From Bacteriovoracaceae bacterium UBA6200 (GTDB taxonomy: Bacteria; Bdellovibrionota; Bacteriovoracia; Bacteriovoracales; Bacteriovoracaceae): a stretch of DNA of 64,000 bases. Numbering within the stretch: the first letter of the stretch is position 1; every line of letters begins with the position of its first letter. A model generated the notes under the pieces. The model was not told where the DNA came from. It saw only the letters and a list, made by a program, of their open reading frames with translations, and did no database searches. Made by a program: the position numbers and the translations under genes. This document shows, piece after piece, positions 32,196 to 41,933 of this stretch. The stretch is taken from NCBI GenBank assembly GCA_002422605.1, contig DISW01000003.1, positions 73,476 through 137,475 on the forward strand, given 5' to 3'.

Positions 32196-34115
32196 TTATA
32201 CTTCTTTATAATCAGCATCTACTACATCGTCTCCATCATCCTTCTTCTGCGATTGCGACTCTCCCGCATCTTGTGGTCCCGCACCGGCACCCGCACCGGT
32301 ATCAGCTCCGGTTCCCTGATACATGAACTGGGCCAGGCTGTGAGCGACGTTTTGAAGTCTTTCAGTCGCTGCTTTAATTTCGTCCAAAGACTCGGATGTG
32401 AGTTTTGTTTTTGCTTCACTAATCGCTCCTTCGATTTCAGCTTTTTTATCAGCTGGAACTTTATCGCCAGCGTCTTTGAGTCCTTTTTCAGAAGCAAAAA
32501 CCAGGCTATCTAAGTTGTTACGGGCATCGACAACTTCGCGACGTTTCATATCGGCATCACGGTTCTTCTCTGCATCCTGAACCATACGTTTAATCTCTTC
32601 TTCAGAAAGACCTGAGTTAGAAGTGATCACAATGTTGGTCGACTTGTTAGTCGCTTTATCAAGAGCTGAAACGTGTACGATACCGTTAGCATCGATGTCG
32701 AAAGTCACTTCAATCTGAGGAACACCACGTGGAGCTGGTGTAATACCTGTCAGGTCAAAGCGGCCCAATGTTTTGTTATCTGCTGAGAACTCACGCTCAC
32801 CTTGCTGAACATGAATCGAAACTGCCGGTTGGTTATCAACTGCAGTTGAGAAAGTCTGAGACTTCTTGGTAGGAATCGTCGTGTTCTTTTCAATGATTTT
32901 TGTGAACACACCACCAAGAGTTTCGATACCAAGAGAAAGCGGAGTTACGTCTAGGAGAAGAACGTCTTTAACGTCACCACCAAGAACACCACCCTGAATG
33001 GCCGCACCGGCTGCAACCACTTCATCCGGGTTCACACCTTTATGAGGCTCTTTACCGAAAATCTCTTTAACTTTCGCTTGTACGATTGGAGTACGAGTAG
33101 CACCACCAACCAGGATCACATCATTGATCTCGCTAAGAGAAAGACCTGAATCTTTAATAGCTGTTTTACAAGGAGCTACCAGTCTTTCAATAAGGTCAGC
33201 AATTAATGATTCAAACTTTGCACGAGAAAGATTCAAATTTAAATGCTTAGGACCTGTCGCATCCATCGTGATGAATGGAAGGTTGATATCAGTTTGAGTT
33301 ACTGATGAAAGCTCATGTTTAGCTTTCTCAGCAGCTTCTTTTAAACGCTGAAGCGCCATTTTATCGTTTTTAAGATCAATGCTGGTTTCTTTTTTAAATT
33401 CTTCAGCAAGCCAGTTAATGATTCGGTAATCGAAGTCTTCACCACCAAGGAAAGTATCCCCGTGAGTTGATTTAACTTCGAAAACACCATCAGTGGTAAT
33501 TTCAAGAATAGAAACGTCGAATGTACCACCACCAAGGTCGAATACAGCGATGTTCTTATCTTTACTTACGTCCTGACCGTAGGCCAGAGCTGCAGCGGTC
33601 GGCTCGTTAATAATACGTTTAACATCAAGACCCGCGATACGGCCGGCATCTTTTGTTGCTTGTCTTTGAGCATCGTTGAAGTAGGCCGGAACAGTAATAA
33701 CGGCTTCTGTTACTGCCTGGCCAAGATAGTCTTCAGCCGCTTTTTTCATTTTTTCAAGAATACGAGCAGAAATCTCCTGAGGAGAGAATTCTTTACCTTC
33801 AACTTTTACCCAAGCATCGCCGTTTTTATTAGCGAAAATATCAAAAGGAGCCACTTCTTTAAAGTGAGTCACTTCAGCATCTGTCGCTTTACGACCGATC
33901 AAACGCTTGATACCGAAAAGAGTTTTAGAAGGGTTTGTCACGGCCTGACGTTTTGCCACCTGACCAACAAGAACTTCTCCATTGTTGGCGAAACCAACGA
34001 TAGAAGGAGTTGTGTTGTGTCCTTCTGCGTTTGGAATAATTTTGTATGAGCCGTTTTCCATAACAGACACACAAGAGTTTGTAGTACCTAAGTCAATTCC
34101 GATAATTTTTCCCAT
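32196..34115 (-). CDS. dnaK: chaperone DnaK (Hsp70)
   Basis: The 639-residue protein has the ATPase motifs IGIDLGTTNSCV, IAVFDLGGGTFDVSIL and VILVGGATRTP. A substrate-binding domain and a flexible G/A-rich, acid-ended tail (DDVVDADYKEV) follow. It is a standard Hsp70 for protein folding with GrpE and DnaJ. It is co-directional with grpE upstream (30-base gap). Confidence 0.99.
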   Translation of the reverse strand: MGKIIGIDLGTTNSCVSVMENGSYKIIPNAEGHNTTPSIVGFANNGEVLVGQVAKRQAVTNPSKTLFGIKRLIGRKATDAEVTHFKEVAPFDIFANKNGDAWVKVEGKEFSPQEISARILEKMKKAAEDYLGQAVTEAVITVPAYFNDAQRQATKDAGRIAGLDVKRIINEPTAAALAYGQDVSKDKNIAVFDLGGGTFDVSILEITTDGVFEVKSTHGDTFLGGEDFDYRIINWLAEEFKKETSIDLKNDKMALQRLKEAAEKAKHELSSVTQTDINLPFITMDATGPKHLNLNLSRAKFESLIADLIERLVAPCKTAIKDSGLSLSEINDVILVGGATRTPIVQAKVKEIFGKEPHKGVNPDEVVAAGAAIQGGVLGGDVKDVLLLDVTPLSLGIETLGGVFTKIIEKNTTIPTKKSQTFSTAVDNQPAVSIHVQQGEREFSADNKTLGRFDLTGITPAPRGVPQIEVTFDIDANGIVHVSALDKATNKSTNIVITSNSGLSEEEIKRMVQDAEKNRDADMKRREVVDARNNLDSLVFASEKGLKDAGDKVPADKKAEIEGAISEAKTKLTSESLDEIKAATERLQNVAHSLAQFMYQGTGADTGAGAGAGPQDAGESQSQKKDDGDDVVDADYKEV

Positions 34116-34145
34116 ATAATTCTCCTTATTTATTCAAATTCTTAT

Positions 34146-34691
34146 TTATTGCTTATCGCTTGCTACAACAACTTTTGAAGGTCTTAGTAGTCGGCCGTTT
34201 AAGATGTAACCTTTTTGAAATTCTTTAATCACTTCATTCGGTTTTTTCCCTTCAGCATATTCTTGAGCTACGGCTTCATGGAAATTAGGATCGAAATCTT
34301 TTCCAACTGATTCCACCAGGGTTAACCCGTGTTTAGAAAGAGTATCAAGGAACAGTTTCTTCACCATATCCAGACCAACAACAATGTTTTTTACTTTTTC
34401 ATCTTGGTCAGCTGTTAACATTCCAATCGTTAAATCGAAATTATCAATAACTCCTAAAAGATCAGATAAAACCCGCTCATTTCCGAACTTAAGGATATTT
34501 TCTTTTTCGCGCTCCATGCGCTTACGAAAGTTGTCCATTTCAGCTGCAATATAAAAATACTTGGCCTTAAAATCGACCTCTTCTTTCTTTTCAGCTTTCT
34601 TCTCTTCCGCCATCGCCTCAATTGCTTCGCTGGTTTCAGCGTCTAGCTTTTGTTCTTCTGATGACTTTTCTTTGTTTTCATTTGATTCCAT
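34146..34691 (-). CDS. grpE: nucleotide exchange factor GrpE
   Basis: The 181-residue protein has an acidic N terminus (NKEKSSEEQK...EKKEEVDF), a long helical dimer region with AEMDNFRKRMEREKEN, and the C-terminal GYILNGRLLRPSKVVVA typical of GrpE. It releases ADP from DnaK. It is the first gene of the grpE-dnaK-dnaJ unit. A -35-like TTGACA (34746-34751, minus) lies upstream but no matching -10 at normal spacing, and no classical CIRCE is present. Confidence 0.96.
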   Translation of the reverse strand: MESNENKEKSSEEQKLDAETSEAIEAMAEEKKAEKKEEVDFKAKYFYIAAEMDNFRKRMEREKENILKFGNERVLSDLLGVIDNFDLTIGMLTADQDEKVKNIVVGLDMVKKLFLDTLSKHGLTLVESVGKDFDPNFHEAVAQEYAEGKKPNEVIKEFQKGYILNGRLLRPSKVVVASDKQ

Positions 34692-34824
34692 TACACTCTC
34701 ACAAGTCAGTTATTATTACTTTAAAGATGATACCGAATGGAAGAGTGTCAATGTTAGGGGATGAAAAAAAAAGTTCTTTTTGATCCAGTGAAGCATCTTT
34801 CGTAATTCTATACTGTTACGAGAG

Positions 34825-35916
34825 CTACTTCACACGAAATAAGTCATCCATTAAAGAATCAAGCATCAAAAATCCGAGGGAAGTAAGCTTAATTCTTCCA
34901 GTCTCATCCAGACAATATCCCTGCTGCTGCCAGCTCTTCATGAGTTCGCTGTATTTCTCAGGGGCCTGCCACCCGTCAGAAATCCGAAGGGACAGGTAAG
35001 TTGCTTCAAGATCCAGTTCATCTTTGCCTAATTCTTCCAGTTCTACTTCTGGCTGAGTCACTTTCCATTTGTAACGAAGGGCCCGGTTCTCTCCCAGAGC
35101 AAAATACCCTGTTCCCGTAGGACCCATGGCCATGACCGATTCTCCACGCCAGTATTTTAAATTATGGCGGGATTCATAACCTGGAAGAGCAAAATTTGAG
35201 ACTTCATAATGATGGAAGCCCTTACTTTTTAGATACTCACTCACAAAAAGATACTCTTCACGAATGTATTCATCATCCGGAAGATTTTGAATATGAGGGT
35301 ATTTGGAACGGGCGTTTAATATATAAAGGCTAATGTGTTTAGGAGAATACTTTAAAAGAAGATCAAGCTCGGCTTGAATGTCCCGTTTATTTTCTTTTGA
35401 AAAAGGAATCCCCAGTAGGAAATCCAGTGAGTAATTCCAGTTTTCATTCTTCAAAAATTCCAGAAATCTCAGACTATCATCCAGTGAATGAATCCGGTCC
35501 ATCACCTTTAAGAAATGAGGGTTAAGACTTTGGGTTCCGACTGAGATCCGGTTTAAACCAATGCCCTTCCAGGCCTCGAGCATCTCCGGAGTCCAGCTCC
35601 CCGGATCAATTTCCATGGTGAATTCAACATTTTCAGTTAAACCCTTTTTTAAAAAATGTTTATTAAAAAAATCTGCCCCTACCGGTCCCCATAAAGAAGG
35701 CGTTCCTCCCCCGAGATAGACCGTATCGAGTTTTCCCCACTCCATTCCATATTTACTTAAGAGTTCAGTATGGCGAGTATCAGATGAGAGTAAAAACTGA
35801 TGAAAATCCTCAAACTGCTGCTGATGATCAGTGAGCTTTCTTTTATAGAAATCACAGTAATTGCACAGGTGCATACAGAATGGAACGTGCAAATAGAGGC
35901 TGGACACCTGAGTCAT
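34825..35916 (-). CDS. hemW: radical-SAM heme chaperone HemW
   Basis: The 363-residue protein has the radical SAM cluster motif CMHLCNYC (HVPFCMHLCNYCDFY) near the N terminus, then VYLGGGTPS and GTQSLNPHFL, as in HemW. This family was once named HemN-like coproporphyrinogen oxidase but handles heme insertion. HemN itself is longer, ~450 residues, so length supports HemW. It stands 133 bases upstream of grpE, same strand, and divergent from the M16 peptidase. Confidence 0.93.
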   Translation of the reverse strand: MTQVSSLYLHVPFCMHLCNYCDFYKRKLTDHQQQFEDFHQFLLSSDTRHTELLSKYGMEWGKLDTVYLGGGTPSLWGPVGADFFNKHFLKKGLTENVEFTMEIDPGSWTPEMLEAWKGIGLNRISVGTQSLNPHFLKVMDRIHSLDDSLRFLEFLKNENWNYSLDFLLGIPFSKENKRDIQAELDLLLKYSPKHISLYILNARSKYPHIQNLPDDEYIREEYLFVSEYLKSKGFHHYEVSNFALPGYESRHNLKYWRGESVMAMGPTGTGYFALGENRALRYKWKVTQPEVELEELGKDELDLEATYLSLRISDGWQAPEKYSELMKSWQQQGYCLDETGRIKLTSLGFLMLDSLMDDLFRVK

Positions 35917-35994
35917 TGGCGAGAAAGTCCTTCAAAAAGATTCAGTCTGAAGGGATAATAGAACGAATGAAACGATGTCTCAAATAAGGAAATT

Positions 35995-38550
35995 ATGAAA
36001 ATTGATCAGGTCCAATTAGATAACGAACTAAATACCCTATTCATCCATGCTCCCGGTTGTTCTGCCGGAACTGTTCAAATGTGGTTCCGTGCCGGTTCGG
36101 CCTTGGAAGTAAAAGATAATGAAGGAATCGCACACTTTTTAGAACATATGTTTTTTAAAGGTACTCCTACTCGCCCAGGTGCCCAGCTGGCCCATGATAT
36201 CGAGTCTTACGGTGGTGAAGTTAATGCTTTCACTTCTTTTGATTACACTTGCTACTACATCAACACTCCAAGTCTCTTTCTGGATAAGTCAGTTGATATT
36301 CTTTTAGACATGGTTTCGAACCCGCTTTTTGGTCAGGAAGATATTCCGGCCGAAAGACAAGTGGTGTTTGAAGAGTACCGTCGCGCGATGGATAATCCTT
36401 CTCAGTACAATTTTATCCAATTACAAAAAGCGGCTTTCGATAAGGGCTACGCCCATCCGATCTTAGGACGTGAAGATACTATTTTAAATTTCTCCCAAGA
36501 GCAGATAAAGCATTTCAGAGAAAGTTATTACAATCTCGAGAATGCTCTCTTTGTTGTGGCAGGGGATCTCACGAAAAGAGAAGAGTTAGAAAAGAAGATC
36601 CGCTCTTTCCGTCTGCCTCATGGAAAAAAATCTGAATTCGGTCCTTTTAATATTAAAGCTAAAGAATCAGTCAACATTCATGAAAAAGATATTCGCCAGG
36701 CGACTTTAACTCTTTGTCTTCAAGCTCCTGACTACTCCCATGAGAAAGCGGCAGCCGAAGATCTGGCCATTAACTGTCTGGCCCACGGAGAAACCTCGCG
36801 CTTCTACCAATCTCTCGTAGCGAAAAACTCTCTGTGTAACGGTGTTGCCGGCTCCACGATGTATTTTGCTAACGGCGGCGTTCATATGCTCCGAATGAGT
36901 TTTCCCGTGGAGAATCTGACAAAGATTTCCAAAGCCTTTACGGAGACTCTCACTGATGCCGTTTTAAAAGGCTTCAAGGTTGATGAACTTACTAAAATTA
37001 AAAACCAATACATCTCTTCAAAAATTTATGAAAGAGAGTCCATTGAATCTTATGCGTTTAGCTTAGGTCACGGCTTCGCTCAATCAGGAAACATTCACTG
37101 TGAAGATGAGTTCATTGAAAAAATTCGTGCTACATCAGTCGAAGATGTATCAGAGGCGATTGGAAGAATTATAAAACAATCCTCTCACTTCACCCTTCAG
37201 GTTCCTAAAGGAACGAAAACAGCTCCGATAGAAAAAGAGCTTAAGAAATGGCAAGTGGATCTTAAAAAGCTGGCGGCCAAAACGAAGACTCTCGCCAGTA
37301 AACTCAAAGTCACGACTTCCACTTACGACAGTGCTGTTCAGGTGGTGGAACTTAAGCCGGGTATTAAACTTATTTATCGCCAAAATAAACTTACTCCGAC
37401 TTTCGTCATGCATGCTTACTTAAAGAGCGGTCAGACTAATGAGACGGCCAGAAACGCCGGGATTCACCATCTCTTCAACCGTCTTATGACCTACGGCTAT
37501 AAAGGCTGTGGGTATGAAAAACTTAAAATGGAACTCGAGAACCTTTCTTCTTCTCTTAATGGCTTCTCAGGTAAAAACGCCTATGGTCTTACTCTCCATG
37601 GTCAGTCCAAAGACTTTGATACTCTTGGAAAGCATTTTTTTGGAACTCTTTTAACTCCGGAAATACCAAAGAAGTTTTTTCACCACGAAAAGAAAATTAT
37701 TCTCCGAGCTCTCGATAATCAAAAAGAAGATGCCACTAAACAGGCCTTTAAATCATTTTATAAAATGGTCTTTAACCAGCATCCTTATTCCTTGGATCTG
37801 GCGGGCACTCCGGAAACACTTAAGACCTTCTCTCCATTGGCCCTTAAGAAACTTCATGCTAGTCATTTAAAGAATTCAGAGATTGTCCTCACCTACTGTG
37901 GTGACCAGGATTTCTCAGTGGTTCACCACTACTTAATGGAAACGATTAAAACCCTTAACCCACGCACACCTGTTAAGAAGGCGAAGAAAAAAGCTAAGCC
38001 GATAATTAATAAAAAAGTGAAGCTTGATTTCGAGCGTGAGCAAACTCAGATCGTGATCGGAGGGCCTGCCTTCCCGATCGGTCAAAAAGAAGATCTTTAC
38101 CTCAAGATGATCACTGCTCATCTTTCAGGGCAGAGTTCTGATCTTTTTGTGGAAGTGCGCGATCGTCAGGGTCTTTGTTACTCAGTTTCGCCGATTCATA
38201 TTGCAGCACTGGAAGCCGGTTGTTGGGGAATCTACATTGGTTCAGGTCACGATAAGACCGAAGCTGCGATTGAAGCGATCATGAACATCATCAATGGTCT
38301 CAAAGAGAAAGGGATTAAGCGCCAAGAGTTTAATCGCATTAAAACCATGATCGATGGCCAGAATCTTTTAGGTATTCAAACTAACGAAGATTACGCCCAG
38401 TTTTATTCAATTCCGGTCCTTCATGGACTAGGAGTAGATTTTCCCCATAAAAACAACGATCAGATCCGTAATGCTAAGTATGAGGACTTTCAGGCCTTCC
38501 TTAAGAAGTTCTTTGGGAGCAAATGGAATATTGTTCAGGCGGGGAGATAA
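35995..38550 (+). CDS. M16-family metalloprotease, two-domain
   Basis: The 851-residue protein has the inverted zinc motif HFLEH (47-51, in AHFLEHMFFKGT) and downstream M16 features such as VVFEEYRRAMDNP. A second, inactive M16-type half follows (about 430-851, with IVIGGPAFPIGQKEDLYLKMI and RDRQGLCYSV). The tandem design, one active and one inactive half, is that of single-chain insulinase-type enzymes. No signal peptide is evident, so it is probably cytosolic. AAGGA precedes the ATG. The substrate is unknown. Confidence 0.9.
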   Translation: MKIDQVQLDNELNTLFIHAPGCSAGTVQMWFRAGSALEVKDNEGIAHFLEHMFFKGTPTRPGAQLAHDIESYGGEVNAFTSFDYTCYYINTPSLFLDKSVDILLDMVSNPLFGQEDIPAERQVVFEEYRRAMDNPSQYNFIQLQKAAFDKGYAHPILGREDTILNFSQEQIKHFRESYYNLENALFVVAGDLTKREELEKKIRSFRLPHGKKSEFGPFNIKAKESVNIHEKDIRQATLTLCLQAPDYSHEKAAAEDLAINCLAHGETSRFYQSLVAKNSLCNGVAGSTMYFANGGVHMLRMSFPVENLTKISKAFTETLTDAVLKGFKVDELTKIKNQYISSKIYERESIESYAFSLGHGFAQSGNIHCEDEFIEKIRATSVEDVSEAIGRIIKQSSHFTLQVPKGTKTAPIEKELKKWQVDLKKLAAKTKTLASKLKVTTSTYDSAVQVVELKPGIKLIYRQNKLTPTFVMHAYLKSGQTNETARNAGIHHLFNRLMTYGYKGCGYEKLKMELENLSSSLNGFSGKNAYGLTLHGQSKDFDTLGKHFFGTLLTPEIPKKFFHHEKKIILRALDNQKEDATKQAFKSFYKMVFNQHPYSLDLAGTPETLKTFSPLALKKLHASHLKNSEIVLTYCGDQDFSVVHHYLMETIKTLNPRTPVKKAKKKAKPIINKKVKLDFEREQTQIVIGGPAFPIGQKEDLYLKMITAHLSGQSSDLFVEVRDRQGLCYSVSPIHIAALEAGCWGIYIGSGHDKTEAAIEAIMNIINGLKEKGIKRQEFNRIKTMIDGQNLLGIQTNEDYAQFYSIPVLHGLGVDFPHKNNDQIRNAKYEDFQAFLKKFFGSKWNIVQAGR

Positions 38551-38642
38551 ATTTTACATACCCCTGCCGTGACATATTTATAAGCTTAACTTTCCACAGG
38601 TCTATGGGTAAAAAGCACGAATTAATTCATAAGGAGATTTCT

Positions 38643-39143
38643 ATGAAATTATTCGTGCTTGCCCTTGCCCTCATGACATCTTCGTTTGTTTTTGCAACGG
38701 AAACAGTTCGCGTATTAGAAGATTTCATCCCTAATACAAGAAACTTCACGACTTCATCTGCTAAGTTCTACATGGATAAAGCATCATCACTTGGCTATGC
38801 CCAGGTAGAAGTTTCTGAAACCTACGAGGTAACTCATTGGGTAGACCACTGTGTATCAAATGCAGATCCAAGATTTCCAAGAGTCTTCTGTCAGCGCGTG
38901 CCAAGAATTGAGCACAGAACTCGCACTATTTATGAACACACAGAACTTATCCCTAACCTTGTTCTTGAAGGCGATAAAATGGTCTTTAATGGTCAGGACG
39001 GCGCAGTTGAATGTGGTACATTGGGAACATCTCGCGTCTTCAAAAGACCGACTCTTTACTTGAACGGTAAATGTGAACTTAAATCAAAAGTTGAACTTGA
39101 TAGAGTTGAGAATAAAGTAATTGTAGATTTTAAAGTTAAGTAG
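38643..39143 (+). CDS. small secreted protein, unknown function
   Basis: The 166-residue protein starts at ATG 38643 after AAGGAG. A longer in-frame reading begins inside the M16 gene and lacks a ribosome binding site. The signal peptide is MKLFVLALALMTSSFVFA. The mature domain is beta-rich with four cysteines in two spaced groups (HCVSNADP...VFCQRVP and VECGTL...GKCELK), suggesting disulfides. No family is recognised. A terminator follows. Confidence 0.7.
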   Translation: MKLFVLALALMTSSFVFATETVRVLEDFIPNTRNFTTSSAKFYMDKASSLGYAQVEVSETYEVTHWVDHCVSNADPRFPRVFCQRVPRIEHRTRTIYEHTELIPNLVLEGDKMVFNGQDGAVECGTLGTSRVFKRPTLYLNGKCELKSKVELDRVENKVIVDFKVK

Positions 39144-39173
39144 GTTCTGCTTAAAGCTGAATATTCTATTGAA

Positions 39174-39194
39174 GGGCCCTGAAAAAATGGGCCC
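39174..39194 (+). terminator. terminator after the secreted protein
   Basis: Two GGGCCC copies (39174-39179 and 39189-39194) pair around the loop TGAAAAAAT and are followed by ATTTATTTTAT. It also lies 8 bases after the stop of the convergent gene at 39202 and may serve both. Confidence 0.65.
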
Positions 39195-39201
39195 ATTTAT
39201 T

Positions 39202-39789
39202 TTATGAAACTTTTCTTGTCGTACCTGGCAGAACTCCACTCACCAACATTTCTCTTTCACTCACATCTTGATCCTGCATGATTTTCTGAAATAGAAGGTT
39301 ACTACCGGGATCAAAACGTTCTTTAGAGGCCATCACCGTCATAAGAGTTGTCAGTGATTCAAAACAAGTGGCGACCATACTGTAAAAACTAGGGATATCA
39401 AAAAAACTCGGAGTCACAGAATTTAAATGTGAATAGGCCATGCGCCCGAGTTGCGAATAGTACTGAACATCCACAATTTTTTTATTCACGGATTCAGAAA
39501 AATACCCACATACCATGAGAGACATATCTCCCACTTCTTTATAAACACGCTTCTGTTCTTCGCGGGAAAACTGAGTCGCTTCCAGAAGTTTCATGCCAAG
39601 AATTTTTTCCCGCACTTTCCCGTCAGAGACTTCAAAGAAATCTTCCGAGAGAGCAAACTTGTCGAGCACATCACTGGAGTAATAAATGACTGATTCTGGA
39701 ATGGGACACAGTGACTTCTTATTGAGTTCTGATAGTCCCTCAAAGAAAAAACCTTTTAGGTTGGTAGATAAGATAATCTTCTTCTGCAT
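39202..39789 (-). CDS. hypothetical cytosolic protein
   Basis: This 195-residue protein is mostly helical by composition, with no signal peptide or membrane helix. Features are the hydrophobic start KKIILSTNLKGFFFEGL, a charged middle (FSREEQKRVYKEVGDMSLMVCGYF) and a conserved-looking tail. No domain or family is recognised. It is a lone gene between convergent and divergent neighbours, divergent from the membrane protein at 39892. Confidence 0.6.
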   Translation of the reverse strand: MQKKIILSTNLKGFFFEGLSELNKKSLCPIPESVIYYSSDVLDKFALSEDFFEVSDGKVREKILGMKLLEATQFSREEQKRVYKEVGDMSLMVCGYFSESVNKKIVDVQYYSQLGRMAYSHLNSVTPSFFDIPSFYSMVATCFESLTTLMTVMASKERFDPGSNLLFQKIMQDQDVSEREMLVSGVLPGTTRKVS

Positions 39790-39891
39790 GAGTTATCCCC
39801 CTCTCTCTATTTTATCATACCTTGAAAACCTGACTGAATTCTCCCCTGAATTTTTTGCCTCTCTCCCTAAAAGCATGGAATAATAAGGAAT

Positions 39892-40623
39892 ATGAAACGA
39901 CTTAAAGTATTTTTCGCCATTCTTCTTCTGTGCTTTGCCTTGCCTGCTTGGCGTTTGAGTGACCTGGTGACTGTTCTTTCGCCTTTTCACTGGCCTATCG
40001 CTTTTGGAATAACCTTCATTTTTTCAATGTTTGTGATGATTCCTTTGAAACTTCTAATCCCTAAGATGAAAACCTACATCCTGGTTGGGGCCATTATTGT
40101 TTTCGGTGCACTCTCCCTCTATGTAAATCCTTTCTCAAAAATGGCCACCAAAGATTCTACCTTTAATCACTGTGGTCACCTCACCTACACGGGAACTTTT
40201 TATCACCTAAGAACAATTTTAACCGATGCTCACCGGGATGATCTTGAGGCCCGGAATCAAATGTGTTGGGTTCGTAAAATGATCAGTCGTGTACCCGTCG
40301 AAGGATTCGACCGGGATGAAGAAGTCGTGACGTATACCAAACTCATGGAAGAGAGGCTCCTCGCTCCCGAGATTAAATACCGATCTTCGCTTCCCCTCAT
40401 TGCCATTCTCTATTTTGAAATCAATGTGGCTTCTCGCCGCTCGACCTTTGCTTCCAATACTTATAACTCTCTTCACTTCTGGATCAATCACTACACTGAT
40501 GAGATCAGTAATCGGGAGTATTCGGCCTGGAACTGGCCTCACTCGAGCCTCATTAAATTTGAATATGGTTTGATTGAGAAAAACTGGGAAGACTTGATTA
40601 ACAGTATGGTCTTAGAGGAATAA
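39892..40623 (+). CDS. membrane protein, unknown function
   Basis: The 243-residue protein has three N-terminal hydrophobic helices (about 5-19, 34-52 and 62-77). A soluble C-terminal domain of ~160 residues follows, containing several W/H/R-rich stretches (HYTDEISNREYSAWNWPHSSL) and a cysteine pair (FNHCGHL, QMCWVRK). AAGGAAT precedes the ATG. No family is recognised. It converges on the fic gene with a 9-base gap. Confidence 0.65.
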   Translation: MKRLKVFFAILLLCFALPAWRLSDLVTVLSPFHWPIAFGITFIFSMFVMIPLKLLIPKMKTYILVGAIIVFGALSLYVNPFSKMATKDSTFNHCGHLTYTGTFYHLRTILTDAHRDDLEARNQMCWVRKMISRVPVEGFDRDEEVVTYTKLMEERLLAPEIKYRSSLPLIAILYFEINVASRRSTFASNTYNSLHFWINHYTDEISNREYSAWNWPHSSLIKFEYGLIEKNWEDLINSMVLEE

Positions 40624-40632
40624 AGTCAGCCG

Positions 40633-41883
40633 CTATGTTTTGTATTTCAATACTCGCTCTTTGAGCACCGCCGGCAATAATTTATAAGTAAACTTTCTAG
40701 AATCCTTACTCTCCTTAAGAAAGCCTTTCTTCGTAAGATCTGAAAGCTCTTTTCTTGCGATTTCCCGGGATTTACCTATATCATTGGCATAGGCTTCAAT
40801 GGTTATTATCTTTTCCTTATTGAGTGCAATCTTTTGCAGGAAGGAAATTTGCGTTGGACTGAGTTGTAACGGCTCCTTTAAAGACGATATATCTATTAAG
40901 TATTTAACTTTCCTCTCAACTTTCTTTAAAGCTTCAATTAACGAATCAAGACAAAAATCGACAAAATAGGTCACGTCATAATCGTTTTCTTTAACCAAAT
41001 CAAAAGATCTTGTGTACTGGTTTCCGTGTTCTTTCAGGTAAGCCGAGATTGAAAGAAGTTCTACAAATTTAAGATCGTTCTTCATTGCTTTAAAGTAGAA
41101 TAAAGTTCTCGCTGTTCTGCCATTCCCATCGAAAAATGGATGAATGTAACCAATGAAATAGTGTAAAAGAATTCCTTTCACCAACCCATGTAAATATCTA
41201 GGATTAGATGTCGTCAGTTTCAACACTTCATTCATTGAAGATTCAATTTTTTCAAAAGTTATCCCCTCGTGGCTTCCTACGAACACTTTGTCATTCCGAA
41301 ATTCTCCTGAAAAGTTTGCATCATCTCCCTGAAGAGTGTTCTTGGTAACAATCTGATGAATTTTGAGAATGACTTCTTTATTTATTTCTAAAATTGAATT
41401 CTCTTTTATCCATCCCATGGCCCTTAGATTATTAATCAACATCCACTCATCTTTAGTCGATGGCATTTTCTCAGAAGCAATGAGTTCTTTGGCAGCTGCC
41501 CTCGTGCTATTGGCGCCCTCATAAATGGCCGAAGTAATTGCTTCTTCCACGGAAGAGTTTTTTAAAAATTCCTCTTTAAAACTCTGGGAGTTTTCAATCT
41601 TTTCAAAAAGCTTATTTCCAACATGTTCAATGTAATTGATCTTTTCCATTATGCAGTCGGATGGGAAAAACCAAAATTTTTTTTCAAGAGTATTGATGAA
41701 TAAAGGAATGGAATTTAATTTACGAAAGGCGAGAATCCTCATCTTCAAATCAGGCCAATCAGATAATGATAATTTCAGCTTTTCAAGGCGATATTTGATG
41801 TCATCAATAGGAATGTATTTTCTCTGGGTGTAGTTCAGCCATATATCGGAATTAATGAACTCAAAGTCTTCTCTTATGGACAT
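40633..41883 (-). CDS. fic: Fic-domain protein (class II AMPylator type)
   Basis: The 416-residue protein has the Fic catalytic motif HPFFDGNGRTAR (248-259) in a typical Fic fold, which in active members transfers AMP or other nucleotidyl groups to target hydroxyls. An inhibitory-helix motif of the (S/T)xxxE(G/N) type, SAIYEG, lies at 118-123 on the N-terminal side, so this is the class II self-inhibited arrangement. The C-terminal ~70 residues (345-400) resemble a winged helix-turn-helix (KSREIARKELSDLTKKGFL), so the protein may bind DNA. AAGG precedes the ATG. A 39-bp palindrome lies just upstream. Confidence 0.9.
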   Translation of the reverse strand: MSIREDFEFINSDIWLNYTQRKYIPIDDIKYRLEKLKLSLSDWPDLKMRILAFRKLNSIPLFINTLEKKFWFFPSDCIMEKINYIEHVGNKLFEKIENSQSFKEEFLKNSSVEEAITSAIYEGANSTRAAAKELIASEKMPSTKDEWMLINNLRAMGWIKENSILEINKEVILKIHQIVTKNTLQGDDANFSGEFRNDKVFVGSHEGITFEKIESSMNEVLKLTTSNPRYLHGLVKGILLHYFIGYIHPFFDGNGRTARTLFYFKAMKNDLKFVELLSISAYLKEHGNQYTRSFDLVKENDYDVTYFVDFCLDSLIEALKKVERKVKYLIDISSLKEPLQLSPTQISFLQKIALNKEKIITIEAYANDIGKSREIARKELSDLTKKGFLKESKDSRKFTYKLLPAVLKERVLKYKT

Positions 41884-41894
41884 ATCGACGCCTT

Positions 41895-41933
41895 CTACAA
41901 GTTTAACTACATATATTGTAATTAAACTTGCAG
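41895..41933. promoter_or_regulatory. 39-bp imperfect palindrome upstream of fic
   Basis: The arms CTACAAGTTTAA (41895-41906) and TTAAACTTGCAG (41922-41933) are inverted with one mismatch, and an inner TACA (41908-41911) / TGTA (41917-41920) pair continues the symmetry about 41914. A third half-site (CTACAAGTTT) lies at 41951-41960. The palindrome is 12 bases from the fic ATG and contains a TACAAT -10-like element on the minus strand, so a bound protein would block fic. The Fic C-terminal wHTH is a candidate autoregulator. Confidence 0.6.

Noticed and set aside
34693..34748. Inverted ACACTC/GAGTGT upstream of grpE resembling CIRCE
   Set aside because: CIRCE is TTAGCACTC-N9-GAGTGCTAA. Here the arms are 6 bases, differ in sequence and are 44 bases apart, so this is not a supported HrcA site.
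40633..41883. Fic as a toxin with adjacent antitoxin
   Set aside because: No small antitoxin gene lies beside it. The inhibitory motif is within the same protein.
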